NCBI RefSeq assembly: GCF_011050055.1
Contig: NZ_DRGM01000187.1
Coordinates: 1-64,000 of the forward strand
Direction: 5' to 3'
From: Pseudoalteromonas prydzensis
GTDB lineage: Bacteria; Pseudomonadota; Gammaproteobacteria; Enterobacterales; Alteromonadaceae
DNA: 64,000 nt
Positions within the stretch are counted from its first letter, which is position 1, and each line of letters starts with the position of its first letter. The notes under the pieces are model-generated. The model worked only from the letters and a program-made list of their open reading frames with translations, was not told the DNA's origin and did not search any database. The translations under genes and the position numbers were made by a program. Of this stretch, positions 1-8,189 are shown piece by piece.

Positions 1-920
1 CCTTCATTTAGCTCTTCAAGATAACCTGGGACAATTTTGCCATCCAAATCACCCGGTACATATTGACCACGAATAATATTGTCATCTACACCTGTTGCAA
101 CAAGCGGACGTAGTGATTCTAATACTTTTAATTTTTCGGTGCGGATGCTGTTCGCATTAAGTTTATTTGGTGATTCCATCGCGACTAAACATAACAATTG
201 TAATAAGTGGTTTTGCACCATGTCACGTAAAGCACCCGCTTTATCATAAAAACCAGCGCGGCTTTCAAGGCCAACGGTTTCAGATAAGCTGATTTGGATA
301 TTATCGATTGACTTAGCATCCCACATATTTTCAAATAATGAATTTGAAAAACGCAGTGCCATTAAGTTTTGCACCGTTTCTTTACCTAGGTAATGATCGA
401 TACGGAAAATTTGCTCTTCGCTAAAGTATTCAGCGATTTTTGCATTGATCTCTTCAGCCGAACTACCACAATAACCAATTGGTTTTTCTACAACGACACG
501 TGATGTAGGGGTGATCAAACCTTTCGTTGATAGTATTTCACAGCAGCTGCCATAAACAGCAGGTGGCAGTGATAAGTAAAACACGCGAGATTTATCTGCA
601 TCGTGTTCATCAAGGATTGTTTTTAGTTTGTCCCAATCATCGTCCGCTTCGGTAACGTTAGTTACTACTGGCACTAAACACGCTGAAAAGGCTTTCCAAT
701 CTTTAGCATTAAATTCACCTTTACTTAAAAACTCTTTTAATGCTTGGTGAGCTGTTTCTATGTATTCCGCACGTTTACTTTCTTCACGAACCGTCGGTAA
801 AATACGCGAACCTTGTGGAAGGTTGCCTTCTTGATATGCGCGATACATTGCAGGTAATAATTTGCGTAATGCAAGATCACCACCGCCCCCAAAAATTACA
901 ATATCAAAAGGATTTAGCAT
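1..920 (-). CDS. zwf: Glucose-6-phosphate 1-dehydrogenase, N-terminal part (cut by window edge)
   Basis: I read this frame directly from the minus strand. It starts at the ATG whose complement is at 918-920 and stays open to base 1, so about 306 N-terminal residues are present and the C-terminus lies outside the window. The start MLNPFDIVIFGGGGDLA gives the Rossmann nucleotide-binding loop, here GGGGDLA where many homologues have GASGDLA. The motif RIDHYLGKE is the family active-site signature, with substrate-binding Lys and catalytic His. The enzyme oxidises glucose 6-phosphate to 6-phosphogluconolactone and feeds the pentose phosphate and Entner-Doudoroff routes. It lies downstream of pgi on the same strand, about 300 bases away, with a strong hairpin between them, so it probably has its own promoter. 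Confidence 0.95.
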   Translation of the reverse strand, partial: MLNPFDIVIFGGGGDLALRKLLPAMYRAYQEGNLPQGSRILPTVREESKRAEYIETAHQALKEFLSKGEFNAKDWKAFSACLVPVVTNVTEADDDWDKLKTILDEHDADKSRVFYLSLPPAVYGSCCEILSTKGLITPTSRVVVEKPIGYCGSSAEEINAKIAEYFSEEQIFRIDHYLGKETVQNLMALRFSNSLFENMWDAKSIDNIQISLSETVGLESRAGFYDKAGALRDMVQNHLLQLLCLVAMESPNKLNANSIRTEKLKVLESLRPLVATGVDDNIIRGQYVPGDLDGKIVPGYLEELNE

Positions 921-1096
921 AATTTACTCTCTACGTTTGCTATGCCCGGTTGTCGACTATCTGCTATTGATAGTACAGGCATACATTCTTATTGTTTAGA
1001 TGATGTCAGCTTTTTGGCATCGTGCTCGAGAAAAAGCCTGTTGAATTCGCTTGTTTTTATTGCTGAATATTGATCCAGCTGTACTCATATTAAACT

Positions 1097-1111
1097 GGTA
1101 ATTAAATGAGT
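1097..1111. promoter_or_regulatory. Possible degenerate HexR-type site upstream of zwf
   Basis: The 15 bases here agree at about 11 positions with the palindrome TGTAATTAAATTACA that I recall as the HexR operator of gammaproteobacterial central carbon genes. The site is about 175 bases upstream of the zwf start. The outer arms are poor, so this is a weak inference. Confidence 0.2.
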
Positions 1112-1155
1112 CTTAGGGGCTCTGTATATCCTCTCACAAATATACAGGCCCTAAG
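1112..1155. terminator. Strong hairpin between pgi and zwf
   Basis: The arms CTTAGGG...CTGTATAT and ATATACAG...CCCTAAG pair almost perfectly around a short loop (CCTCTCACAA region). There is no clear U-tract on the minus-strand transcript side. It could be a pgi terminator, an RNA-stability element or an operator. It starts about 70 bases past the pgi stop codon. The remaining 921-1222 interval shows no gene. Confidence 0.5.
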
Positions 1156-1222
1156 AACTCCAGCGCTACCCGTTCAAAGGTATTTGGTTGCACAGCACAC
1201 TTGATTGTACTGTGCGAATTTT

Positions 1223-2869
1223 TTACTGTTCACGACGTTGTTTATAATAGCTCATTAAGCCATTTGTCGAGCTATCATGTGGATGAGTTACACTGTCATC
1301 CAATAACTCAGCTTCAATTTTTGACGCTAAGCCTTTACCAAGCTCTACACCCCATTGATCAAATGAACAGATCTCTAAGATGATACCTTGGCAGAAAATT
1401 TTATGTTCATACAAGGCAATTAAGCGACCCACTGTTTTTGCATCAACCGTATCTAACAGCATTGATGTCGTTGGACGATTACCCTGATGAATTTTATGAT
1501 TCAACAATTCTGCAATTTCAGCTTCAGATTTACCTTTAGCAGTTAAATCAGCACGTACTTGCTGTGCATCGACACCCATCATCATCGCTTCAGTTTGCGC
1601 AAAGAAGTTCGATAATAAAATATCATGATGCTCACCAACATTAACTTGCGGTTTAATTGACGCAATAAAATCAGCTGGAACAACAACGTTACCTTGATGT
1701 AAACACTGATAAAAGGCGTGTTGACCATTAATACCTGTCATACCCCAGATAATTGGCACTGTGGTATACGGCACAGTATTACCCGCAAAGTTTACATGCT
1801 TACCATTACTTTCCATTTCACCTTGCTGCAAATACGCAGGTAACATGTGCAGTGCTTGATCATAAGGTAAGATTGCTTGTGAATCGAAACCTAAAAAGCT
1901 GGTATTCCACACACTTAGCAACGCCATCAACAGTGGAATATTCTGTTGATATTCAGCAGTTTTAAAATGTTCATCAACTTCAAATGCACCTTCAAGGATA
2001 GCCTCAAACGCTTCAAAGCCTAAGTACAATGCAATGGGTAATCCTATCGCACTCCATAATGAAAAGCGACCGCCTACCCAATCCCACATAGTGAATACGT
2101 TTTCATCAGCAATACCAAACGCTGCTGTTTTTTCTAAATTTGTGCTTACTGCAACAAAGTGTTTAGCAATCGCTTGGTTGTCATTGGCTGACTCTAAAAA
2201 CCATGCAACAGCCGTTTTCGCATTAGTCATGGTTTCAGATGTAGTAAAGGTTTTTGATGAAATCACAAACAAGGTCGTTTCTGGGTCAATTTCTTTTAAT
2301 ATTGACGCAATCTGTACACCATCTACATTTGAGACGTAATGCACGTTAAGAGTATCGTCTGCGAAGCTTTTTAGTGCTTCCGTGGCCATTTGCGGACCTA
2401 AGTTCGAGCCACCGACACCAATACTTACCACATCTTTAACTGTTTTACCGGTATAACCTAACCATTGCCCGCTGCGTACTTTTTCAACGAACAATTTAAT
2501 CTTTTGCAATTCAGCATTAACCACCGAACTTACATTCTCGCCATCTACAACTAATGATGAGGCACTGCGATTGCGCAGTGCAGTATGCAGCACTGCTCTA
2601 TCTTCGGTGATATTGATTTTTTCACCGCTGAACATTTTGTCACGCCAAGTGGCGATATCGCACTCTTGTGCTAAAGAAATCAACTGTGCGAGCACACTGC
2701 TATCAATCAATTGTTTTGAATAATCAAATAAAACACCAGGGATTTGAGTCGAAAATTGCTCGAATCGTGTGCTGTCATTGGCAAATAAATCTTTAAGATG
2801 AGTTTCCTTCATCTTATTCGCACTTGTTTGTAATGCTTGCCAACTAGCTAACTGTGAACGACAACTCAT
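1223..2869 (-). CDS. pgi: Glucose-6-phosphate isomerase
   Basis: The 548-residue product has the usual length for bacterial PGI and interconverts glucose 6-phosphate and fructose 6-phosphate in the cytoplasm. Visible marks are the sugar-phosphate site SIGVGGSNLGP (about 149-159), the family signature DWVGGRFSLWSAIG (about 263-276), the catalytic-base segment MESNGKH with Glu353, His384 in GQHAF, and the C-terminal signature FDQWGVELGKG with Lys512. All expected catalytic residues are present. The start ATG is preceded by a GGGG stretch. It is divergent from a LacI-family regulator and upstream of zwf, so glucose 6-phosphate supply and its oxidation are linked here. Confidence 0.97.
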   Translation of the reverse strand: MSCRSQLASWQALQTSANKMKETHLKDLFANDSTRFEQFSTQIPGVLFDYSKQLIDSSVLAQLISLAQECDIATWRDKMFSGEKINITEDRAVLHTALRNRSASSLVVDGENVSSVVNAELQKIKLFVEKVRSGQWLGYTGKTVKDVVSIGVGGSNLGPQMATEALKSFADDTLNVHYVSNVDGVQIASILKEIDPETTLFVISSKTFTTSETMTNAKTAVAWFLESANDNQAIAKHFVAVSTNLEKTAAFGIADENVFTMWDWVGGRFSLWSAIGLPIALYLGFEAFEAILEGAFEVDEHFKTAEYQQNIPLLMALLSVWNTSFLGFDSQAILPYDQALHMLPAYLQQGEMESNGKHVNFAGNTVPYTTVPIIWGMTGINGQHAFYQCLHQGNVVVPADFIASIKPQVNVGEHHDILLSNFFAQTEAMMMGVDAQQVRADLTAKGKSEAEIAELLNHKIHQGNRPTTSMLLDTVDAKTVGRLIALYEHKIFCQGIILEICSFDQWGVELGKGLASKIEAELLDDSVTHPHDSSTNGLMSYYKQRREQ

Positions 2870-2977
2870 TTTTTAACATCCCCTTAAACTTGCAACAAAC
2901 TGATTTATAACTATCTTTATATAAATAAAGTGAACTGATAGCGTATTAACCTACAAACGAAGTTAACGATAAGTTAA

Positions 2978-2995
2978 AATGACAACGCTGTCAAT
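2978..2995. promoter_or_regulatory. LacI-family-type operator candidate 1 (pgi/lacI intergenic)
   Basis: The core TGACAACGCTGTCA at 2980-2993 is an even-symmetry palindrome with a central CG, as is typical of LacI-family operators. It lies in the 349-base divergent region, about 110 bases upstream of pgi. Regulation by the adjacent LacI-family protein is an inference. Apart from this site and the one at 3046, the interval 2870-3218 shows no further feature. Confidence 0.5.
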
Positions 2996-3045
2996 AAGCT
3001 ACTTTTATATTTTATAGTTCAGATAATAACGCACTTTTACTCATT

Positions 3046-3059
3046 TGACACCGGTATCA
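3046..3059. promoter_or_regulatory. LacI-family-type operator candidate 2
   Basis: TGACACCGGTATCA has arms TGACACC/GGTATCA with one mismatch and a central CG. Its centre is 66 bases from that of the first palindrome, close to a whole number of helical turns, so looping by one repressor is possible. It overlaps a TTGACA hexamer at 3045-3050 that could be a -35 element reading toward the regulator gene. Confidence 0.45.
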
Positions 3060-3218
3060 TAAAAATTATCTCAATTATTTTACTGCTAATTTAACTGAAC
3101 ATTAGATACACTAACTGGTCTTGATGAAGAATTAATGAATAGTACTTTGCTAAGTCTACTCAAAAGTACTCATCACAGACACAGGACAACACTAAACCAA
3201 TAACCTAAAAGTAACTCT

Positions 3219-4247
3219 ATGAAAGTAACTATAAATGATGTAGCGAGACTCGCCGGGGTTTCGATGAAAACGGTTTCACGGGTGATCAATAAAGAGCCCT
3301 CTGTTCGTAAAAAAACTTACGATATAGTCATGGAAGCTGTCAATGAGCTGAACTATCAGCCAAATCTTGCAGCACGAAACCTAGCAGGTACATCATCATT
3401 TACTGTCGGTTTAGTTTATGACAACCCCAATGCGTATTATGTGATTGATATGCAAAATGGTGTGCTATCTCGCTGTAAAGACGAAGGCTATGAACTGGTG
3501 ATCCATCCATGCACTTACACTGATGCAAACATGGAAGCAGATTTTATCACTATGATAAAACGCTCTCGTCTAGCCGGACTTGTGCTTACTCCGCCGTTAT
3601 CAGAGCAAAGCAGCATCACTAATTTGTTGGATGAATTAAACATTCACTACGTGCGAGTGCTATCGGGACGGCCAACTGATGATGACCAAGATACCTGCAT
3701 TTATGTCAACGATTATAAAGCGGCGTATGAGATCACCACTCACTTATTAACGCATGGCCATGAAAATATAGGTTTTATTTGTGGTGATAAAGAGCACAAA
3801 TCTACATCAGAGCGTCTTGAAGGTTATAAAGCGGCACTGGCAGATCATAAAACTCAATTCAACAATGAGTTTGTTTATGATGGTAAATACTCTTTTGAGT
3901 CAGGTGTTGAAGGCGCAAAAACATTGTTAGCCGATGATAACAAATTGGCGATCACAGCAATTTTAGGGGGTAACGATGAAATGGCCGCAGGCGCTTTATT
4001 TGCGTCACGCTTAATGGGTATTGCTATTCCTGAGCAATTATCCATTACCGGCTTTGAGGATTCGCCCTTCTCTCGTCAGACTTGGCCAAAACTAACTACA
4101 GCCCACCAAGCCAACGATGTTATTTCTCAACATGCAGCACGATTATTATTTACCAAAACTCGCGGGGCGCGAAATCAAGATAAAGACATCATTACCTCGT
4201 TTACACCCTCAATCGTTATTCGTGAAAGTTCTGGTCCAAAACAGTAA
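3219..4247 (+). CDS. LacI-family transcriptional regulator
   Basis: This is a 342-residue protein with a textbook LacI N-terminus, VTINDVARLAGVSMKTVSRVIN. Residues 3-25 form the helix-turn-helix, and NYQPNLAARNLAG contains the hinge helix. A periplasmic-binding-protein-like sugar-sensing domain follows from about residue 60 and ends with ITGFEDSPFSRQTWPKLTT. It is divergent from pgi, with two palindromes between them, which suggests local and autogenous control. The effector cannot be read from sequence. A phosphorylated sugar or a glucoside is plausible given the neighbours. Confidence 0.93.
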   Translation: MKVTINDVARLAGVSMKTVSRVINKEPSVRKKTYDIVMEAVNELNYQPNLAARNLAGTSSFTVGLVYDNPNAYYVIDMQNGVLSRCKDEGYELVIHPCTYTDANMEADFITMIKRSRLAGLVLTPPLSEQSSITNLLDELNIHYVRVLSGRPTDDDQDTCIYVNDYKAAYEITTHLLTHGHENIGFICGDKEHKSTSERLEGYKAALADHKTQFNNEFVYDGKYSFESGVEGAKTLLADDNKLAITAILGGNDEMAAGALFASRLMGIAIPEQLSITGFEDSPFSRQTWPKLTTAHQANDVISQHAARLLFTKTRGARNQDKDIITSFTPSIVIRESSGPKQ

Positions 4248-4264
4248 GCCTTATGCCTATTCAC

Positions 4265-4298
4265 AATAAATAAGGCGCTTTTTAGCGCCTTATTTATT
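4265..4298. terminator. Bidirectional Rho-independent terminator
   Basis: A perfect 15-base-pair stem with a four-T loop has an A-rich left arm and a T-rich right arm. It sits between the convergent LacI-family gene and the desulfurase fusion gene and can serve both strands. Confidence 0.9.
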
Positions 4299-4321
4299 TA
4301 ATCTTACAATTTGCCGTGCTT

Positions 4322-6586
4322 TTATAACAATGCCATACCGCCGCTGAGGTTATACACATTGGTAAAGCCAAGCTGAGACAAATTAGTGGCCGCCTGTTTT
4401 GAACGATTACCACTGCGACACAGTAAAATATATTTCCCTTGCGAGCTTAATTGCCCATCGACTAACGCGTTAGCCATTCTACTGAGCGGAATGTTCATTA
4501 CACGCGCAGGATTGATTGCAAATTGCTGAGACACATTAGTTGCGCCATGCTCATAGGGTTCACGGGTATCAATTAAATATACGTCGCCTATTGTTAACAT
4601 CTGTTTTGCTTGTGCGGCATTTAGTTCGTACGCAGTGCTATGTTGTAAACTATCAGCATAACCACACAAGGTTGCAAATTTAGACAGATTGCATTCATCA
4701 CTGTGGCGTTTTTGCTCTGAAAATTCGGTGTCGCTTATTTCATTACTTAATAATGCCTGCAATAACGGCGTCTGCTGTTGCTGGACCTGCCAATTGATAG
4801 CAAAGCATTGCTGGTAGTCATGACCAGAACAAATCACTGTCGAATTATCTAAACACTGTGCTAATTGGCGTAATGAGTGCGCCATAACTAACGCATTGCC
4901 GCCGTCAATGGCTGTATTACCAAGCCCGGCAGGCAGCAGTAAATCGCCACAAAAACAAAAACGCACTTGCTGAGATACATTACAACGCAACAAGTAACTA
5001 ACACTATCCTCACTGTGTCCTGGCGTCGCTATACGTTCAATGGTGCACTCAGGTAATTCAATCACAGTCTGTGCAACTGGCCAGCCTAATTGATGTGCGT
5101 CATTAAAACTAAATTTTAGAGCTTGCGCCAATAACGCGGTTGCACCACAACGTTCTTGATGAGCATGGGTATCTAAAATTGCTGCCACAGTTAAATTTTG
5201 GGTGTGCACTATTTTTTCAAGGCGAGGAATGAGCTCAACAATAGGGTCAATGATCACTGCTTGTTTATCTGCGCTGACATAAAGCCAACAGCATGCTCCT
5301 TGATGCCGAAATTGGGTTAATCCTAATGCACAGGCTTCTTGTTGTGGCAATGATGAATCAGATACCACTAAACAGTTGGCTTGTAATATAGGTTTAAGTG
5401 AACGAATACGCGTACATGCCGTAGTTATTTCAGCTTGTGTTGTCGCAGGTCCAAATGACAAGCGAATTGCATTTTCACTACGCCAATCACTCACCCCCAT
5501 AGCATCTAGAACAAAACTACGATTTGCACCGGAACTACACGCAGATCCACCACTGATACGAATACCTGCTGCATCAAATAAATCCATCACTTCTTTACTG
5601 CTTAACTCATCAACGGCAAAGTTTAAAGTCGTAGGCACTGATAATTCAAAAGCATGATTAAATGTTAAACTACCAAAGGTATCCACTAACGCATGATGCA
5701 ATTGTTCACGGTAGCTGTTTAACACCTCGATTGATTTAAAGGTGTCGCTTGTTTTATCGAGTAATAAGGAAAACAGTTTGTTAAGACCTGCAATACCCGG
5801 TAAGTTTTCAGTACCAGAGCGCATACCGCTTTCTTGGCCACCACCGGCGATAAAAGGCGTGTAAGCACTGCCTTGGCGAATATACAACACCCCAATGCCT
5901 TTCGGTGCATACAGCTTATGACCTGAAAACGGCGCGTAGTCAATCGTTGTATCGCTAAGGGCTAATGCAGTTTTGCCCAGTGCTTGTACGCAATCCACCA
6001 TCCACGCAACCTCAGTGTTATGGTTGCGAATGACCGCTTCAATGGCAGTTAAATCTTGATAAACACCGGTTTCATTGTTAACCGCCATGGTACAAATCAT
6101 CAGCGCATCACTGGCGTGTTGAGCAAGAAACTCTAAATCTAAAATACCCTCGCTCGAAACAGGTATCGCAAGCACAGTGGCGTTAATACCTAATACCGCA
6201 TTCCAATGGATTAACGTATTTGGTACCGCTTTATGCTCAGTGGCGCCGTATAATAAAACGGGGTTTTTGATAGTATGATTCTTAGCAGCAATTAACGTCG
6301 ACACCACCGCAGTTTGAATGCCTTCGGTGGCCCCTGAAGTAAATAAAATATCGCCCTGCTGTGCACCAATAACATCACGCGCTTTTTGACGCGTTTGCTC
6401 TAATAAGTGTTTAGCTTGAATACCAGTAATATGAGAAGAAGAAGGATTACCAAAGCAAATTTGCATCGTATGTGACACTACCTCGGCAATACAGGGTAGC
6501 ACAGGGGTCGTTGCGTTTGCATCTAGGTAAATTTGTGAACCAGTGTCAGTAGGAAATAATAAATCAGACATTAAAAAACGCACCAT
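4322..6586 (-). CDS. Three-domain fusion: cysteine desulfurase + persulfide-dioxygenase-like MBL domain + rhodanese
   Basis: This is one 754-residue frame without interruption. Residues about 16-400 are a class V aminotransferase of the IscS/NifS type: LDANATTP, His118, Asp198, PLP-binding Lys224 in SGHK, and the persulfide-forming Cys350 in GGSACSSG. Residues about 420-640 are a metallo-beta-lactamase fold. It has DTHAHQER (His474, His476), TPGHSEDS (His524), CFCGDLL (Asp548) and SGHDY (His589). The usual second-site Asp-His pair of THxHxDH is Glu-Arg, but the His-His-Asp set used for iron by ETHE1-type persulfide dioxygenases is kept. Residues about 655-754 are a rhodanese with Cys723 in CRSGNRS. 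A second in-frame ATG lies five codons in; neither start has a strong ribosome site. I infer cysteine sulfur oxidation or transfer. Confidence 0.92.
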   Translation of the reverse strand: MVRFLMSDLLFPTDTGSQIYLDANATTPVLPCIAEVVSHTMQICFGNPSSSHITGIQAKHLLEQTRQKARDVIGAQQGDILFTSGATEGIQTAVVSTLIAAKNHTIKNPVLLYGATEHKAVPNTLIHWNAVLGINATVLAIPVSSEGILDLEFLAQHASDALMICTMAVNNETGVYQDLTAIEAVIRNHNTEVAWMVDCVQALGKTALALSDTTIDYAPFSGHKLYAPKGIGVLYIRQGSAYTPFIAGGGQESGMRSGTENLPGIAGLNKLFSLLLDKTSDTFKSIEVLNSYREQLHHALVDTFGSLTFNHAFELSVPTTLNFAVDELSSKEVMDLFDAAGIRISGGSACSSGANRSFVLDAMGVSDWRSENAIRLSFGPATTQAEITTACTRIRSLKPILQANCLVVSDSSLPQQEACALGLTQFRHQGACCWLYVSADKQAVIIDPIVELIPRLEKIVHTQNLTVAAILDTHAHQERCGATALLAQALKFSFNDAHQLGWPVAQTVIELPECTIERIATPGHSEDSVSYLLRCNVSQQVRFCFCGDLLLPAGLGNTAIDGGNALVMAHSLRQLAQCLDNSTVICSGHDYQQCFAINWQVQQQQTPLLQALLSNEISDTEFSEQKRHSDECNLSKFATLCGYADSLQHSTAYELNAAQAKQMLTIGDVYLIDTREPYEHGATNVSQQFAINPARVMNIPLSRMANALVDGQLSSQGKYILLCRSGNRSKQAATNLSQLGFTNVYNLSGGMALL

Positions 6587-6594
6587 ATTACTAA

Positions 6595-6606
6595 AAGATA
6601 TATCTT
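6595..6606. promoter_or_regulatory. Palindrome just upstream of the desulfurase fusion gene
   Basis: AAGATATATCTT is a perfect 12-base palindrome starting 9 bases upstream of the first ATG of the fusion gene on the minus strand. It could be an operator or a 5'-end hairpin. AT-rich palindromes also occur by chance. Confidence 0.25.
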
Positions 6607-6685
6607 ATAACCCATTCTACATAAAATTAATGAGTAGCGTAATAATCAATTAGTCTCTCAAGTGCGTTATCTATACTATTTATGA

Positions 6686-7765
6686 CTAAAGCGGGTTTTG
6701 TTCGCTCGTTTGTTCTTCATATTTAGTTGACCAAGCATTGAGTAACGCTTTAACTAAAGAAGCCAGCGGGATTGCAAAAAACACTCCCCAGAATCCCCAT
6801 AAACCGCCAAAAAACAATACCGCGACAATAATAAATACCGGATTTAAGTCAACCGCTTCTGAAAACAATAACGGCACTAGCACATTACCGTCCAGCGCCT
6901 GAATAACACCGTAGATAATTAAGATAGTCCAAAACTGCGTTTCTAAACCAAATTGAAACAGTGCCACAGCCGCAACAGGGATTGTCACAAGCGCTGCTCC
7001 TACAAAAGGGATCAACACTGAAAAACCAACTAATACACCTAATAACGCCGCATACCGTAAGTCAAAAATAGTGAATGCAATAAACGAGACAGTACCCACA
7101 ATCAAAATTTCAAGCACTTTGCCACGAATGTAATTCATGATCTGTTGGTTCATCTCATGCCACACTTGCAGAATTAAACGACGCTGTTTAGGTACTAGCT
7201 TCTCTGCACTGGTAACCAATTCGAGCTTATCTTTAAGCATAAAAAACACTAACAATGGCACCAAAATTAGGTAGATCAACCAAGCAACGACATCTTTGAG
7301 TGACGTTAAAGACACCGATAACAGCATTTGACCAAACTCGATAGCCTTGGCTTCAACACTCGTTACCACTGACTGCACTTGCTCTGCGGTAATTAAACTT
7401 GGGTATTGCTCGGGTAAATGCAGTAAAAATGCCTTACCTTGCTCTATCATATGCGGTGTTTCCTGCACTAAGTTACTTGCTTGCTGCCACAGAACAGGTC
7501 CCATACCAATCACTAAGGTCAACATCAATCCTGAAAAAATTAACATCACAATAATTGTGGCGGTAAACCGGTGTAAACCAAACCGCTCTAAATGCGCAAC
7601 AGGCCAATCCAGCAAATAGGCAATCACCAAGGCAATTAATACCGGTACGATAAACGCACCGAAAAAATAAAATAGCGCCATTAAAGCGAGTAATAAAAGC
7701 AGTAAAGTAACAGAATGTGGATCAGAGAACTTCCTGTCGTACCACGTTTTTACATATTCAAACAC
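6686..7765 (-). CDS. perM: AI-2E family (PerM-like) inner-membrane permease
   Basis: This 359-residue polytopic membrane protein has hydrophobic segments from about residue 18 onward. It shows the family layout: an N-terminal pair of helices, a helical soluble stretch (about 95-150), further helices, and C-terminal helices with the motif NPVFIIVAVLFFGGLWGFWGV. The family contains PerM, TqsA and sodium/proton antiporter-like proteins. The substrate is not predictable here. Its start overlaps the end of the upstream TusA-like gene by 8 bases (7758-7765), which implies translational coupling. Proximity to the bepA group on the other strand resembles the enterobacterial perM-bepA neighbourhood. 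Confidence 0.88.
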   Translation of the reverse strand: MFEYVKTWYDRKFSDPHSVTLLLLLLALMALFYFFGAFIVPVLIALVIAYLLDWPVAHLERFGLHRFTATIIVMLIFSGLMLTLVIGMGPVLWQQASNLVQETPHMIEQGKAFLLHLPEQYPSLITAEQVQSVVTSVEAKAIEFGQMLLSVSLTSLKDVVAWLIYLILVPLLVFFMLKDKLELVTSAEKLVPKQRRLILQVWHEMNQQIMNYIRGKVLEILIVGTVSFIAFTIFDLRYAALLGVLVGFSVLIPFVGAALVTIPVAAVALFQFGLETQFWTILIIYGVIQALDGNVLVPLLFSEAVDLNPVFIIVAVLFFGGLWGFWGVFFAIPLASLVKALLNAWSTKYEEQTSEQNPL

Positions 7766-7982
7766 GATTAAGCTCCACGATTAACAACCCATGTTGTTGC
7801 TCTAATTTGTAAGGATAATGATTTTTTTGCAAAAAGCGCTCAATATCTCGAGTCGATTGCTGCGCCAAGAAAGTAAATTTAATCGTTTGCGCAGTGTCGA
7901 CCGCTTCGCGTAAAGCCAGCTTAAACTGGATAAATTGCTGTGGGCATTTAAATCCGCGCAAATCTTGCTCTAGCATAACCAA
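7758..7982 (-). CDS. TusA-family sulfur-carrier-like protein
   Basis: This 74-residue cytoplasmic protein has the TusA/SirA signature region near its N-terminus, EQDLRGFKCPQQFIQFK. The active Cys of the CPxP motif is kept, but the second proline is replaced, giving CPQQ. TusA relays persulfide sulfur from a cysteine desulfurase in tRNA thiolation and related pathways; variant paralogues have other or unknown carriers. The gene is first in a two-gene unit with perM and lies 1.2 kb upstream of the desulfurase fusion on the same strand, so a sulfur-transfer partnership is possible. The start MVMLEQ could be either of two ATGs two codons apart. Confidence 0.75.
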   Translation of the reverse strand: MVMLEQDLRGFKCPQQFIQFKLALREAVDTAQTIKFTFLAQQSTRDIERFLQKNHYPYKLEQQHGLLIVELNRV

Positions 7983-8017
7983 TTATCTACTCTATAAAAA
8001 TGAATAATAAGTATTAT

Positions 8018-8100
8018 ACCCAAACTATCTGATGATGCAGAGTTCAGCGTTTCACAAGGGCTTAATATCAAGGCGTTACTTTGCAACACTGGCCTTTACC
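8018..8100. repeat. Possible dispersed intergenic repeat
   Basis: The non-coding stretch around TTATACCCAAACTATCTG resembles short intergenic sequences that I associate with Pseudoalteromonas and Vibrio genomes. There is only one copy in this window, so repetition is not shown here. This is memory-based and weak. Confidence 0.2.
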
Positions 8101-8189
8101 AATGCTACAGATAACAAATGTAACTTTTTCTTAAAACACGCATCGCAATAGTTTATCCTTATAGCATAGTTTGTAGTAAGGATAAGTTA

